The position numbers and the translations under genes were made by a program. From PALSA-607 sp036501485 (GTDB lineage Bacteria; Actinomycetota; Actinomycetes; Acidothermales; Acidothermaceae), in the NCBI GenBank assembly GCA_036501485.1, contig DASYAG010000121.1, forward strand, positions 1-49,859: 49,859 bases of DNA, given 5' to 3'. Positions 32,441 to 40,781 of this stretch are shown piece after piece (position 1 is the first letter of the stretch; each line of letters starts with the position of its first letter). Below the pieces are notes generated by a model. It was not told the DNA's origin. It saw nothing but the letters and a program-made list of their open reading frames with translations, and ran no database searches.

Positions 32441-33136
32441 CTAGAGCACGACCGACGGCGGGGCCTGCAGGAAATCCTCGACGCCCGCGAGATGCACGTC
32501 CATCCGCAACCGCGCTCGCTCGGGGTCGTGCGCGGCGATCGCTTGCAGCACAGCGCGATGCTCGGCGACGGTGCGTCCCAACGCGCCTTCGTCGACGATC
32601 GTGCGCACCAGTCGAGCACGTGCAGTGCGACCCGAGAGAGTCGCGATAAGTGCGGCCAGCACTGGATTTCCCGCACCTGCAGCCACCGCGCGATGGAAGC
32701 CGAGATCTGCAGAGAAGAAGCGGTCGATATCTGCTGGCGACTGCGCCGCGGCTTCACTCTCGGCGAGTGCACGCTCAGCCGCGGCCAGACCATCAGCGTC
32801 GATGTTCATCGCGGCGAGTGCCGCTGCCTCGCACTCAAGGACGCGGCGCACGGCCAGGTACGGGCGAGCACCGCCCGCGTTGTGCACGTCGACCACGAAG
32901 CTCAGCGGCGCCATCAGCACGCCGGGCTCGAGACTGGTGACATAGGTACCGTCACCCTGCCTGGTGTCGAGAACCCCCATCGCCGCAAGCGCGCTGACAC
33001 CCTCGCGCAGAGGACCCCGCGAAACGCCGAGCTGAGCCCCGAGGTCTTTCTCTGTCGGGAGCCGATCGCCCGCACTCAGCTCACCGGCCAGGATCATGTC
33101 TTTGATGGCCGCGACGACGTCCGCTGTGCGGGCCAT
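32441..33136 (-). CDS. GntR family regulator, FadR/FCD subfamily
   Basis: Regulator of 231 residues. The N-terminal winged helix is VVAAIKDMILAGELSAGDRLPTEKDLGAQLGVSRGPLREGVSALAAMGVLDTRQGDGTYVT in pattern, with the PTEKDL and SRGPLRE signatures. The C-terminal FCD all-helical domain includes a DIDRFFSADLGFHRAVAAGAGN segment, TVAEHRAVLQAIAAHDPERA and MDVHLAGVEDFL, whose Asp and His residues are the usual metal or acid ligand site. Members often respond to sugar acids. ATG 33136 has no strong ribosome site. It is tail-to-tail with the LacI gene. The promoter carries TAGAAGGCTT, shared with 6086-6095. Confidence 0.93.
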   Translation of the reverse strand: MARTADVVAAIKDMILAGELSAGDRLPTEKDLGAQLGVSRGPLREGVSALAAMGVLDTRQGDGTYVTSLEPGVLMAPLSFVVDVHNAGGARPYLAVRRVLECEAAALAAMNIDADGLAAAERALAESEAAAQSPADIDRFFSADLGFHRAVAAGAGNPVLAALIATLSGRTARARLVRTIVDEGALGRTVAEHRAVLQAIAAHDPERARLRMDVHLAGVEDFLQAPPSVVL

Positions 33137-33163
33137 GGTGTCCAGTCAGAAAGATCAAACGAA

Positions 33164-33193
33164 TAGAAGGCTTTGAGGCAACAAAGTAGCCTA
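33164..33193. promoter_or_regulatory. Candidate GntR operator region
   Basis: TAGAAGGCTT (33164-33173) recurs at 6086-6095. It is part of an imperfect inverted repeat, AGGCTTTG ... CAAAGTAGCCT, about 28 nt upstream of the GntR start. The remainder of 33137-33269 shows no gene. Confidence 0.3.
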
Positions 33194-33269
33194 AAACCGG
33201 CGTCGCGAACAGGCATTGGTCAGATAAATATCCGACATCAGGGCACGATGACCCCGAGTAAGCCCCAAG

Positions 33270-35114
33270 TTAGCCAAAGGTGAAGTCGTAAGCCTGGACG
33301 CCGGGAGTTGCGCTGAGGGTGAGGATGCCGGGCAGGTTCCCATTGCCCTTCACCATCGTGTAGAGCTTGGGCACCCCGGTGACCGCAATCGTTGACGTCG
33401 TGGTCCCGTTCACCGCGACGGTGACGGTGCCACTGCCGCCTATCACCAGGTACACCACATCAGCCTGATAGCTCAGTTCCAGCTTCGCATTGGCGCCAGC
33501 AGTCAGTGCCTGCTCGCCGTCGTTCCATGTCCCCGAGAGCGCGAAGGCGTTGGTCGCGAGGGTCGACGGGAACTTGTAGACCTGATCCTGGTCCTGCGCC
33601 GGTTGCGCGCCCGTGACATGCAACGGTGCGTACTCGTATCCGAGATAGGTCTCGGGGGTCTGCGTCTCTGTGGGTGTGGTGTCGGGAACGTTGGTGGCAG
33701 CCGGCAGCGGCTGAGCCGGATCCGCCGCCGTCAGGAGTTGCCTGATGACCGACTCTGTACCGTCATAGTCGCCTTCACCAAAGCTGACATGGCGGATCAC
33801 ACCGGTTGCGTCGATGAGGTATTCGGCCGGCCAGTACTGGTTTCCGTACGCGTTCCATGTCCCGTAGTCGTTGTCGACCGCAATCGGATACTTCACGCCG
33901 AGGGCACGCGCCTGCGAAACGATGTTGCTCGTGACGTGCTCGAAGGCGAACTCGGGAGTGTGCACCCCGATGACCTCGAAGCCGTCCTTCTGGTAGTCGC
34001 GGTACCACGCCTCAACGTGCGGCAGCGTCCGCTGACAGTTGATGCAGCTGTACGTCCAGAAGTCGATCAGCACGACCTTGCCGCGCAATCCGGCAAGGGT
34101 AAGAGGCTTGTCGCCGGCGGTGTTGAGCCACGCATTGATGCCAGTCAGCTCCGGCGCCGGCCCGCAGTTTTGCGGCGTTGAGCCGCCTTCCTCGCAGGTG
34201 CTTGCTGCGTTCTGTGCGCCGCCGGTTTGGATTTGTTGAAGATGCTTTGACGCCGTCTTGTTCCCTTCCACGGCATTTTGCAATGCGGTGGTGTATCCGG
34301 GAACGTGACGTTGCAATCCGTCGGTGAGATTGAATCCGATGGCGACCGCAATGCCGAGCATCAGAACACCACCGCTGATGCGCAGGGTCACCGCATGACG
34401 TTGCAGCGCTCGCGTTCGCCGCGACAGCGCATCACCGGCGAGCGTCAACAGCAGCAGCGGCACGGCGACGCCGATGCCAAACGCCACAGTCAAGATCACA
34501 GCACTGAAACCGACCCGGTGCGTGGCACCGACGACGGCGATAGTCGCGAGTACTGGGCCAGCACAAGGGACAAACAAGAGCCCAGCGCCTAGGCCAAGAA
34601 CGAATCCGTTGCTGCTCTGATTGACCGGCCGGCCGGTCAGCCGGATGAACGGAAGCTCGAGCAGCTCCCCCACCGGACGAAAGACGAGACCAAGACCAAA
34701 GATGACCAGGACGACGATGCCGGCGTCGCGCAGCAGATTGTCAGAAAGGTGCAGCGCGCTCAGCACGACTGCACCAAAAAGCGTCGCGGCACTGAAGCTG
34801 ATCACCAGCCCAGCGACGACGGCGTACGGTCGCCACGACGTGACATGAGGTAGGCGTTCAGGCCTCTTGCTACCGGCGGGCTTCTTGCTAGGCGCCGTGA
34901 TCACGTATTTGGCAGGCGCACTCGCACGGCCAGTCGCCGGTGCAGGAGTCGTCACCGGTGCAGCCGCAGTCGCCAGTGCAGGCGTGCTGGCGGGGTCTTC
35001 GATTGGCTGGCGCCTGACGCCGGCGGCCAGCACGACCGGCAAGACCGGCAAGATGCACGGCGAGATACTCGTGATCAGACCGGCAACGAAGCCGATCGCT
35101 ATCAGAACGAGCAT
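33270..35114 (-). CDS. DipZ-like cytochrome c biogenesis (CcdA)/thioredoxin fusion protein
   Basis: A 614-residue fusion. The N-terminal part is a CcdA-like thiol-transfer membrane domain with SISPCILPVLPVVLA near the start and FVPCAGPVLATI further on, about six membrane spans, interrupted by an Ala/Pro/Thr-rich loop near residues 40-70. The middle is an extracytoplasmic thioredoxin/TlpA-like domain with FWTYSCINCQRTLPH (redox CxxC as CINC) and GVHTPEFAFEHV. The C-terminal beta-rich domain starts near TPETYLGYEY. This is the DipZ arrangement of actinobacteria, transferring reducing power across the membrane. ATG 35114 is preceded by GGGAG at 6 nt; GTG 35120 is the alternative. It stands alone on its strand. 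Confidence 0.93.
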   Translation of the reverse strand: MLVLIAIGFVAGLITSISPCILPVLPVVLAAGVRRQPIEDPASTPALATAAAPVTTPAPATGRASAPAKYVITAPSKKPAGSKRPERLPHVTSWRPYAVVAGLVISFSAATLFGAVVLSALHLSDNLLRDAGIVVLVIFGLGLVFRPVGELLELPFIRLTGRPVNQSSNGFVLGLGAGLLFVPCAGPVLATIAVVGATHRVGFSAVILTVAFGIGVAVPLLLLTLAGDALSRRTRALQRHAVTLRISGGVLMLGIAVAIGFNLTDGLQRHVPGYTTALQNAVEGNKTASKHLQQIQTGGAQNAASTCEEGGSTPQNCGPAPELTGINAWLNTAGDKPLTLAGLRGKVVLIDFWTYSCINCQRTLPHVEAWYRDYQKDGFEVIGVHTPEFAFEHVTSNIVSQARALGVKYPIAVDNDYGTWNAYGNQYWPAEYLIDATGVIRHVSFGEGDYDGTESVIRQLLTAADPAQPLPAATNVPDTTPTETQTPETYLGYEYAPLHVTGAQPAQDQDQVYKFPSTLATNAFALSGTWNDGEQALTAGANAKLELSYQADVVYLVIGGSGTVTVAVNGTTTSTIAVTGVPKLYTMVKGNGNLPGILTLSATPGVQAYDFTFG

Positions 35115-35293
35115 CCACACTCCCTGAGCCCCGGGATTGCCCCTAGGCCGCGGCAGACTCCAGTCTCACCGTTGTGCCCGGCAAATGCGTGCAACCGGAT
35201 ATTACGAATTGGGGACGTCCGCCACACGCGCGTTTGGCACCACGCCAGCCAGACTAGAGGCCGATCCGCAACGCGAAGGACAGACCTTGCTTA

Positions 35294-35333
35294 GGACAGC
35301 GGTGGCTAGGGGCGGACAGCGGTGGCTAGGGGC
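35294..35333. repeat. Perfect 20-bp tandem repeat
   Basis: GGACAGCGGTGGCTAGGGGC occurs twice head to tail (35294-35313, 35314-35333). It lies 67 bp before the phosphatase start. The rest of 35115-35400 shows no gene. Confidence 0.9.
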
Positions 35334-35400
35334 AGAGCTTGTATAGGGGCCGGGCTTGATCACGCCGTTTGGTGAACTACCGAACAAGCTCGCCCGCGAC

Positions 35401-36957
35401 ATGTCCATGGCGGAGCAGCATGAGTGGCTTCAGCGGCCCGTGAGCAGGCGTGCTGTGCTGGCCGCGATCCTTGGCACCGCGATGACTCCTGTGCTCTGGG
35501 GTCAGACGGCGACAGCCGCCGCCGCGGCAGCTGGAATCCACGGGCGCCACCTCGCCTTCGGACCCGATCCGCGAACGCAGATGATCGTCGGCTTCAACAG
35601 CACGGCTCCCATCAGCCGGGCCGATGTCATTGCTACGTCGGTCCGAGGAGGTCACTCCGTCACCGCATCGGCGACCCTGCAGACGGTGCGCGGCTCTGCC
35701 GCGCGGTACGCCCGCTGCACGTTGACGGGTCTGCATCCCGACACTGCCTACCGCTACGCAGTGCGGGTCGACGGCCAGCGGGTCAGTTCGTCGACCTTCG
35801 CAACAGCGCCCGAAGCCGGGCCGTTCCGCTTCACTGCGTTCGGTGATCAGGGCGTCGGCACTCGCGCGGTCAGCGTGCTGAACACGGTCCAACGACTGTC
35901 GCCCCGATTCCATCTGCTCGCCGGCGACCTCTGCTACGCCGACAGTTCCGGGCAGGGCGGCGCTGGTGACGTCTTTGATCCGAGGCAGTGGGATTACTGG
36001 CTCGACCAAAACGATCGAGTGGCTTCGCAATTGCCGTGGATGATTGCGCCTGGCAATCACGAAATGGAGCCGGGATTCGCCACTCATGGCTACGCGGGCA
36101 TGCTCGGCCGAATCGCCATCGGTGGCACCAGCCCGCTCGCCGTACCTGTCGCGTCGACGTTTCGTTACTCGTGTGTCGGATTCGTCGGTCTCGACAGTAA
36201 CGATGTGTCATACGAAATCCCGGCTAACCGCGGCTGGACCCAGGGGCAGCAAACGAACTGGCTCGACAGCACACTCGCCGCACTGCGAGCTGACCCGACG
36301 ATCGATTTCATCGTCGCGTACATGCACGCCTCGCCGTACAGCACGAGTGACGCGCATGGCAGCGAAGGCGGCATCCGCGAGTCGTGGGTCCCACTGTTCG
36401 ACAAGTACGAAGTCGACCTGGTGATCTCGGGGCACAACCACTGCTACGAACGCACCCTCCCACTGCGGCGCGGCATGATAACCGCCCACGCAACACAACC
36501 CACCGACAGCGAGACACAAGACACCGACAGTGAATTAGGAACGACGTACATCACTGCGGGCGGCGGCGGCCAGGTGCTGGCGCCCGGCTTCTACCCTGCA
36601 GGACTGAGCCGGGTTTCCAGTTTGCATGACGATGACATCGAAGCCGTGACTTGGCCGGCGACCGAGCGCGCCGACTACGGCACGCTCTGCGCCGACGTCG
36701 TTCCCTCGACTACTCACGATGCACCAACCCTGCGACTGCGTGCCTATGACGCCAATGGCGTGGTCGTCGATGACGTCACTCTGACACGGTCGACGAAGCG
36801 ACGACCGAAGCCGCCGACAGATGACACTCCCGCCATCATCGGCGGCGCGATCGCAATCGCCGGCGCAAGCGCAGTCGGAATTGCGTTACACCGCGCTCGA
36901 CGTAACGACCAGCTGAACGGTACGAACGAGAGCGGCCCGCGACACGCCGCAACGTGA
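35401..36957 (+). CDS. Tat-exported purple-acid-phosphatase-like metallophosphoesterase
   Basis: A 518-residue exported phosphoesterase from ATG 35401 (MSMAEQHEWLQRPVSRRAVL); the open frame starts at 35356. SRRAVLAAILGTAMTP is a twin-arginine-type signal, ending in an Ala-rich region. A fibronectin-like N-domain follows (about 40-130). The dinuclear-metal motifs are complete: FGDQGVG, LAGDLCYAD, APGNHEMEP, YMHASPYS and SGHNHCYERT, the purple acid phosphatase pattern. Near the C-terminus IIGGAIAIAGASAVGIAL forms a membrane span followed by a basic tail, so the enzyme may remain membrane-anchored. It probably hydrolyses phosphate esters outside the cell. A 20-bp tandem repeat lies in its upstream region. 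Confidence 0.92.
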   Translation: MSMAEQHEWLQRPVSRRAVLAAILGTAMTPVLWGQTATAAAAAAGIHGRHLAFGPDPRTQMIVGFNSTAPISRADVIATSVRGGHSVTASATLQTVRGSAARYARCTLTGLHPDTAYRYAVRVDGQRVSSSTFATAPEAGPFRFTAFGDQGVGTRAVSVLNTVQRLSPRFHLLAGDLCYADSSGQGGAGDVFDPRQWDYWLDQNDRVASQLPWMIAPGNHEMEPGFATHGYAGMLGRIAIGGTSPLAVPVASTFRYSCVGFVGLDSNDVSYEIPANRGWTQGQQTNWLDSTLAALRADPTIDFIVAYMHASPYSTSDAHGSEGGIRESWVPLFDKYEVDLVISGHNHCYERTLPLRRGMITAHATQPTDSETQDTDSELGTTYITAGGGGQVLAPGFYPAGLSRVSSLHDDDIEAVTWPATERADYGTLCADVVPSTTHDAPTLRLRAYDANGVVVDDVTLTRSTKRRPKPPTDDTPAIIGGAIAIAGASAVGIALHRARRNDQLNGTNESGPRHAAT

Positions 36958-36963
36958 GTCGTG

Positions 36964-38025
36964 TTAGCGCTTCGTCCATTCGGGTTCGCTGTCCGACCAG
37001 GCAACCATCTCGCCCACCGCCTCAACGTGCACCCGCTCGCCTCGTCGGATACCCAGCCTGCCGATTTCGACGCTGTCAGTCAGGCGTGCAGTCACAATGG
37101 TGCCGTCGTCGAGCGTCAGCTCAGCGAGGCTGTCATGCCCGTAATAGTCAACGTTGCCAATCGTTGCAGGCACCGAATCCTGCGTAGGTGTCGTAGACAC
37201 CCGCAGTTGCTCGGGACGCACCAGAACGGTGGCCCGACCACTCGATACTTCCGCTCCCAAATGCACAACGCCGAGCACGCAACGAGCGACGCCCGCGTCG
37301 ATCACCGCCGACAGCAAGTTGGCGTCACCGAGATAGCGAGCAGCGGCCGCACTGATCGGCGTCCGATAAAGGTCTGCAGGGCTGCCGTGGGCAAGCGCGT
37401 GACCCTCATCGAGTATCACGACTTGGTTGGCGAGCGAGAGTGCTTCGTCCTGATCGTGCGTCACGATGATGGACGGCGTGTGGGTCTCGGCCAGCACGCG
37501 TGCGATGTCGCGACGCATGCTGACTCGCAGGCTCGCGTCGAGTGAGGAGAATGGCTCATCGAGTAGCACGAGTTTCGGGCGGATTGCGAGTGCGCGCGCG
37601 AGGGCAACCCGCTGTTGCTGACCGCCGGAGAGTTCGTGCGGGTAGCGGTGGCCGAGGCCAGTGAGTCCGACGAGGTCGAGCAGGTCGCTCGCCCTGCCTC
37701 GATCCCCGCGATCGAGGCCGAAGCTGATGTTGCGAATAGCGTCGAGGTGCGGGAACAGAGCGCCGTCCTGAGGCACGTAGCCGATGCCGCGTCGCTCAGG
37801 CCTGACGTGAGTTCGCGCGTCGTCAACGACGTGATCGCCGAGCATGATGGTTCCTTCGTCGGGTCGGTCGAACCCTGCGATGAGCCGCAGCAACGTGGTC
37901 TTGCCGCTGCCCGACGGGCCGAGGATCGCCGTGATGAAGGTGTCGGCGACGGTCAGGTCGAAGTTGCTGAGGACCGTCGTGCCCTCGTAGCTCTTCGACA
38001 CGCCTCGGATTTCGACGGCGCTCAT
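36964..38025 (-). CDS. Iron(III) ABC transporter ATP-binding protein (FbpC-like)
   Basis: ABC ATPase of 353 residues. Walker A GPSGSGKTT near residues 36-44, a Q-loop in YVPQDGALFPH, signature LSGGQQQRVALARAL, Walker B LVLLDEPFSSLDA and switch VTHDQDEAL. After about residue 240 a TOBE-like regulatory domain follows (VLVRPEQLRV ... NVDYYGHDSLAEL). This layout is typical of FbpC/PotA-type importers. Its ATG at 38025 overlaps the permease stop by 4 nt. It is the last gene of an iron-transport operon behind an iron box and converges with the phosphatase gene. Confidence 0.92.
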   Translation of the reverse strand: MSAVEIRGVSKSYEGTTVLSNFDLTVADTFITAILGPSGSGKTTLLRLIAGFDRPDEGTIMLGDHVVDDARTHVRPERRGIGYVPQDGALFPHLDAIRNISFGLDRGDRGRASDLLDLVGLTGLGHRYPHELSGGQQQRVALARALAIRPKLVLLDEPFSSLDASLRVSMRRDIARVLAETHTPSIIVTHDQDEALSLANQVVILDEGHALAHGSPADLYRTPISAAAARYLGDANLLSAVIDAGVARCVLGVVHLGAEVSSGRATVLVRPEQLRVSTTPTQDSVPATIGNVDYYGHDSLAELTLDDGTIVTARLTDSVEIGRLGIRRGERVHVEAVGEMVAWSDSEPEWTKR

Positions 38026-39644
38026 GACGCGGGCTCCAATGCGGCAGGCCGCGAATATTGCTCAGTTGAGAGTCGTGAGTATCGCTCACGATCGAACCAC
38101 AGGCCGAGCAGCGCGCCCGGCACCGCGGCAAGAGCGATGATGACCAGCGCATAGGGAGCCGCCGCACCGTAAGCGGCTTCGCTTTGGTACGCCCAGAACT
38201 GAGTCGCCAACGTGTGTACGCCGGTCGGCGCGAGCACAAGTGTCGCGGTGAGCTCAGTCGTCGCAGTGAGAAATACCAGGCAGAAACCGGCGATCAATCC
38301 CGGCGCGATCAACGGCAAGGTCACGCGGGCGAATACCGCAACCGGGCCCCTGCCAAGTGACCGACCGATGTCGCCAAGTCGCGGTGGTGCTTGCACGACG
38401 GAGACTTTGACACACACGAGGGCGAGCGGGAAATGCAGGATCGCGTACGCGGCCACCAGTAGCAGGCTCGTCTGGTACAGCGGATACGCGTAACGGATAG
38501 AGAAGAAAACCAGACTGAGCGCGATGACCACGCCGGGTAGCGATTGAGTGAGGTAGGTGCTCCGCTCGATCAACCGGCGGGCCGTCGACGCACGACGGAC
38601 GGCCATGATCGCGATCGGTAGCGCCAGGGCGACGGCGACAAGCGCGCCCAAGGCGCTGTAGTCGACCGTCGCCCAAGTTGCCTTTCCGACGGTTGCGGCC
38701 GCGGGCAGCGTGCTGCGTTCACTGCGTTGCATCCAGTAGATGAGGGTGCCGATCGGCACGCCGACCGCGAGCGCGACCAATGCACTTAGCGCGGCAAGAA
38801 CCGGGGCCGTCGCGTAGCCGAGGCGGCGGCGCCGCGCCATCCGCGCCGCCTGAGACGCGGTACGACTGGTCCGTCCTCGTCGTCCGATTCGCGATTCACC
38901 GGTGAGTACCAGCAACCCAAGAAGCACCAGCGGAACAGCAAGCGCAGACGCCGCCGCTTGGTCGAACTGGAACTCGGTGAAGATCTCGGTGGTGAATGTC
39001 TGAAAGTGCACGATCTCGAATGCGCCGTACTCCGAGAGCAAGGTGAGGACGACGACAAGCGAGCCGCCGATCAAAGCCGGCCGGATCTGCGGAACCGTCA
39101 CCCGCCGAAACGTTGCTGCTCGTCCAAGACCAAGGCTGCGCGCGACCTCGTCAACGCCCGGGTCTGCGCGGCGCAACGCAGCAGCGACCGGGAGATAGAT
39201 AAGCGGGTACGTCGACAACGTCATGACCAGTGCAGCCGCCCACAAGCCAGTGAACGTCGGTCTGATCGAGTGCCACGCGTAGCCCGCGACAAAGTCGGGG
39301 ATGGCGATGGGTAGGACCAGCAGGACAGTCCACAACCTGCGCAGCGGAAGCGTGCAGCGCTCCGTGCACCACGCGGCAGCCGTTCCGATGACGGCGGCCG
39401 CGGTGACGACGACGACCGAGAGTTCGACGGTGTTGACCAACAGTTGCCGCGACCGCGACCGAAACAGGACTCGGTGGATCTCGGTCCAGCCGGCCTGGCG
39501 AGCGTCGAGCGCTACCAGCACCAGTGGAGACAGCAGGCCGAGCGCGATCACGATGCTGACATAGACCAGCCAGCCGGCGCGGCCGCGGCGTGCGCGGGCT
39601 ATGCGTGGCGGCGCGGGCGCGGCGGTGGCTGTCGAACTCGTCAT
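38022..39644 (-). CDS. Iron(III) ABC transporter permease (FbpB-like)
   Basis: A 540-residue permease with two homologous halves and about twelve membrane helices, the fused form usual for FbpB/SfuB iron importers. Two EAA-type loops are visible: DEVARSLGLGRAATFRRVTVPQIRP in pattern in the first half and DIGRSLGRGPVAVFARVTLP in the second. The N-terminus is a short basic cytoplasmic tail before the first helix. ATG 39644 has GAAGGAT upstream. The downstream ATPase overlaps by 4 nt; the upstream binding protein ends 22 bp before. It would pass ferric iron delivered by the lipoprotein at 39667. Confidence 0.92.
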   Translation of the reverse strand: MTSSTATAAPAPPRIARARRGRAGWLVYVSIVIALGLLSPLVLVALDARQAGWTEIHRVLFRSRSRQLLVNTVELSVVVVTAAAVIGTAAAWCTERCTLPLRRLWTVLLVLPIAIPDFVAGYAWHSIRPTFTGLWAAALVMTLSTYPLIYLPVAAALRRADPGVDEVARSLGLGRAATFRRVTVPQIRPALIGGSLVVVLTLLSEYGAFEIVHFQTFTTEIFTEFQFDQAAASALAVPLVLLGLLVLTGESRIGRRGRTSRTASQAARMARRRRLGYATAPVLAALSALVALAVGVPIGTLIYWMQRSERSTLPAAATVGKATWATVDYSALGALVAVALALPIAIMAVRRASTARRLIERSTYLTQSLPGVVIALSLVFFSIRYAYPLYQTSLLLVAAYAILHFPLALVCVKVSVVQAPPRLGDIGRSLGRGPVAVFARVTLPLIAPGLIAGFCLVFLTATTELTATLVLAPTGVHTLATQFWAYQSEAAYGAAAPYALVIIALAAVPGALLGLWFDRERYSRLSTEQYSRPAALEPAS

Positions 39645-39666
39645 AATCCTTCAGATTGTCGCGGAT

Positions 39667-40707
39667 CTAGAGGAGCTGTGCCTCTTGCAGCAGCGTCTTG
39701 GCATCCTCGCCCGTACCGAGGTCGGCCACGCTGAAGGAGTTCGGTTGCAGCGAAGCGAACGGCGGGAGTTCGGAGTTCGCCGCGACGTTGTCGCCGATCG
39801 GGTACTCAAAGCTGTCGCTGTGGGCGAGGATCGTCTGCCCTGCTGCGCTGGTGATGAACGCGACGAACTTCTGGGCCGCCGCCTGATGCTTGCTCGACTT
39901 CAAGATCCCGGCACCAGAGACGTCAAGTACGTAGCCGGGATCGTGCGGTGCGAAGAACGAAAGCGCGGCGTGCACAGCGGGCTTACCGATCTCGGCCTGC
40001 AGTCTGTAGAAGTAGTAGTGGTTGATCAGCCCCATATCGCCGGTGCCCTTGTTGACATCGCTCACGACGGTCTCGTTGTCAGGGATGTTGTCGTTCGGGG
40101 CGGCATTGCTCTTCAGGGCCTTCAGCCACGCCAACGCCTTGGCATCGCCGTAGGTCTTCGCGACGGAACTCACGATCGGCCAGAAGTCAGTCTCCGCGGG
40201 CGCAAGCTCGAGCTTGCCCTTCCACTGGGGGTCGGCGAGATCCATGATCGAGGTCGGCATCTGTGCCGCGGTGAGCTTGTCCTTGTTGTATACCAACACC
40301 GACACGCGGGCGGAGACGCCGATCCAGTCGCCCGTCGAGGCACTGTCTGCGGCTGGCACCTGCTGCAAAGCCGCAGCGTCAATGGGAGCGAGCAGCTGCT
40401 TCTCGTCGAGCTGGGCTAGCCACGGTGAGTTCTCGGTATAGAAGACGTCGGCAGGCGACTTGGAGCCTTCCTGCTCGAGCTGTGCCGTCAGCACGTCCTC
40501 GTCGTCGCTTCGCACCTTGACCTTGATGCCGGTCTGCTGGGTAAAAGCGGTGATCAGCGCATCAGTGGTCTGCTCGTGCTGCGCGTTATACAGCGTGATG
40601 GTCTGTGAACCGCTACTGCTGGAACTCGAGTTCGAGCAGCCTGTGGCAACGAATGCGACGACCGCGCCGGCCGCCAGGCAGCGCACTGCAAGCTTGGTGT
40701 TTCGCAT
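39667..40707 (-). CDS. Iron(III) ABC transporter substrate-binding lipoprotein (FbpA-like)
   Basis: Solute-binding protein of 346 residues. The signal region CLAAGAVVAFVATGCSNSS contains a lipobox Cys at about position 24. The mature part starts with ITLYNAQHEQTTDAL, the opening of FutA/FbpA-type proteins. DVFYTENSPWLAQLD and the tyrosine-rich INHYYFYRLQ provide residues of the kind used for ferric-ion binding. DVSGAGILKSSKHQAAAQKF is a typical C-terminal segment. It is the first gene of the operon. An iron box lies 22 nt upstream of the ATG at 40707. Confidence 0.93.
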   Translation of the reverse strand: MRNTKLAVRCLAAGAVVAFVATGCSNSSSSSSGSQTITLYNAQHEQTTDALITAFTQQTGIKVKVRSDDEDVLTAQLEQEGSKSPADVFYTENSPWLAQLDEKQLLAPIDAAALQQVPAADSASTGDWIGVSARVSVLVYNKDKLTAAQMPTSIMDLADPQWKGKLELAPAETDFWPIVSSVAKTYGDAKALAWLKALKSNAAPNDNIPDNETVVSDVNKGTGDMGLINHYYFYRLQAEIGKPAVHAALSFFAPHDPGYVLDVSGAGILKSSKHQAAAQKFVAFITSAAGQTILAHSDSFEYPIGDNVAANSELPPFASLQPNSFSVADLGTGEDAKTLLQEAQLL

Positions 40708-40728
40708 GGTCGCCGATCACTCTGACAG

Positions 40729-40772
40729 TTAGGTAAGCCTTACCTTAATGTCACGGCCAGGGCCGACGTCAA
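40729..40772 (-). promoter_or_regulatory. Promoter with DtxR/IdeR-type iron box
   Basis: TTAGGTAAGCCTTACCTTA (40729-40747) is a 19-bp palindrome matching the DtxR/IdeR consensus pattern. It overlaps a minus-strand -10 ATTAAG (40749-40744), 17 nt from TTGACG (40772-40767). Iron-dependent repression of the operon at 36964-40707 is expected. Confidence 0.88.
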
Positions 40773-40781
40773 ATCGGGCGG

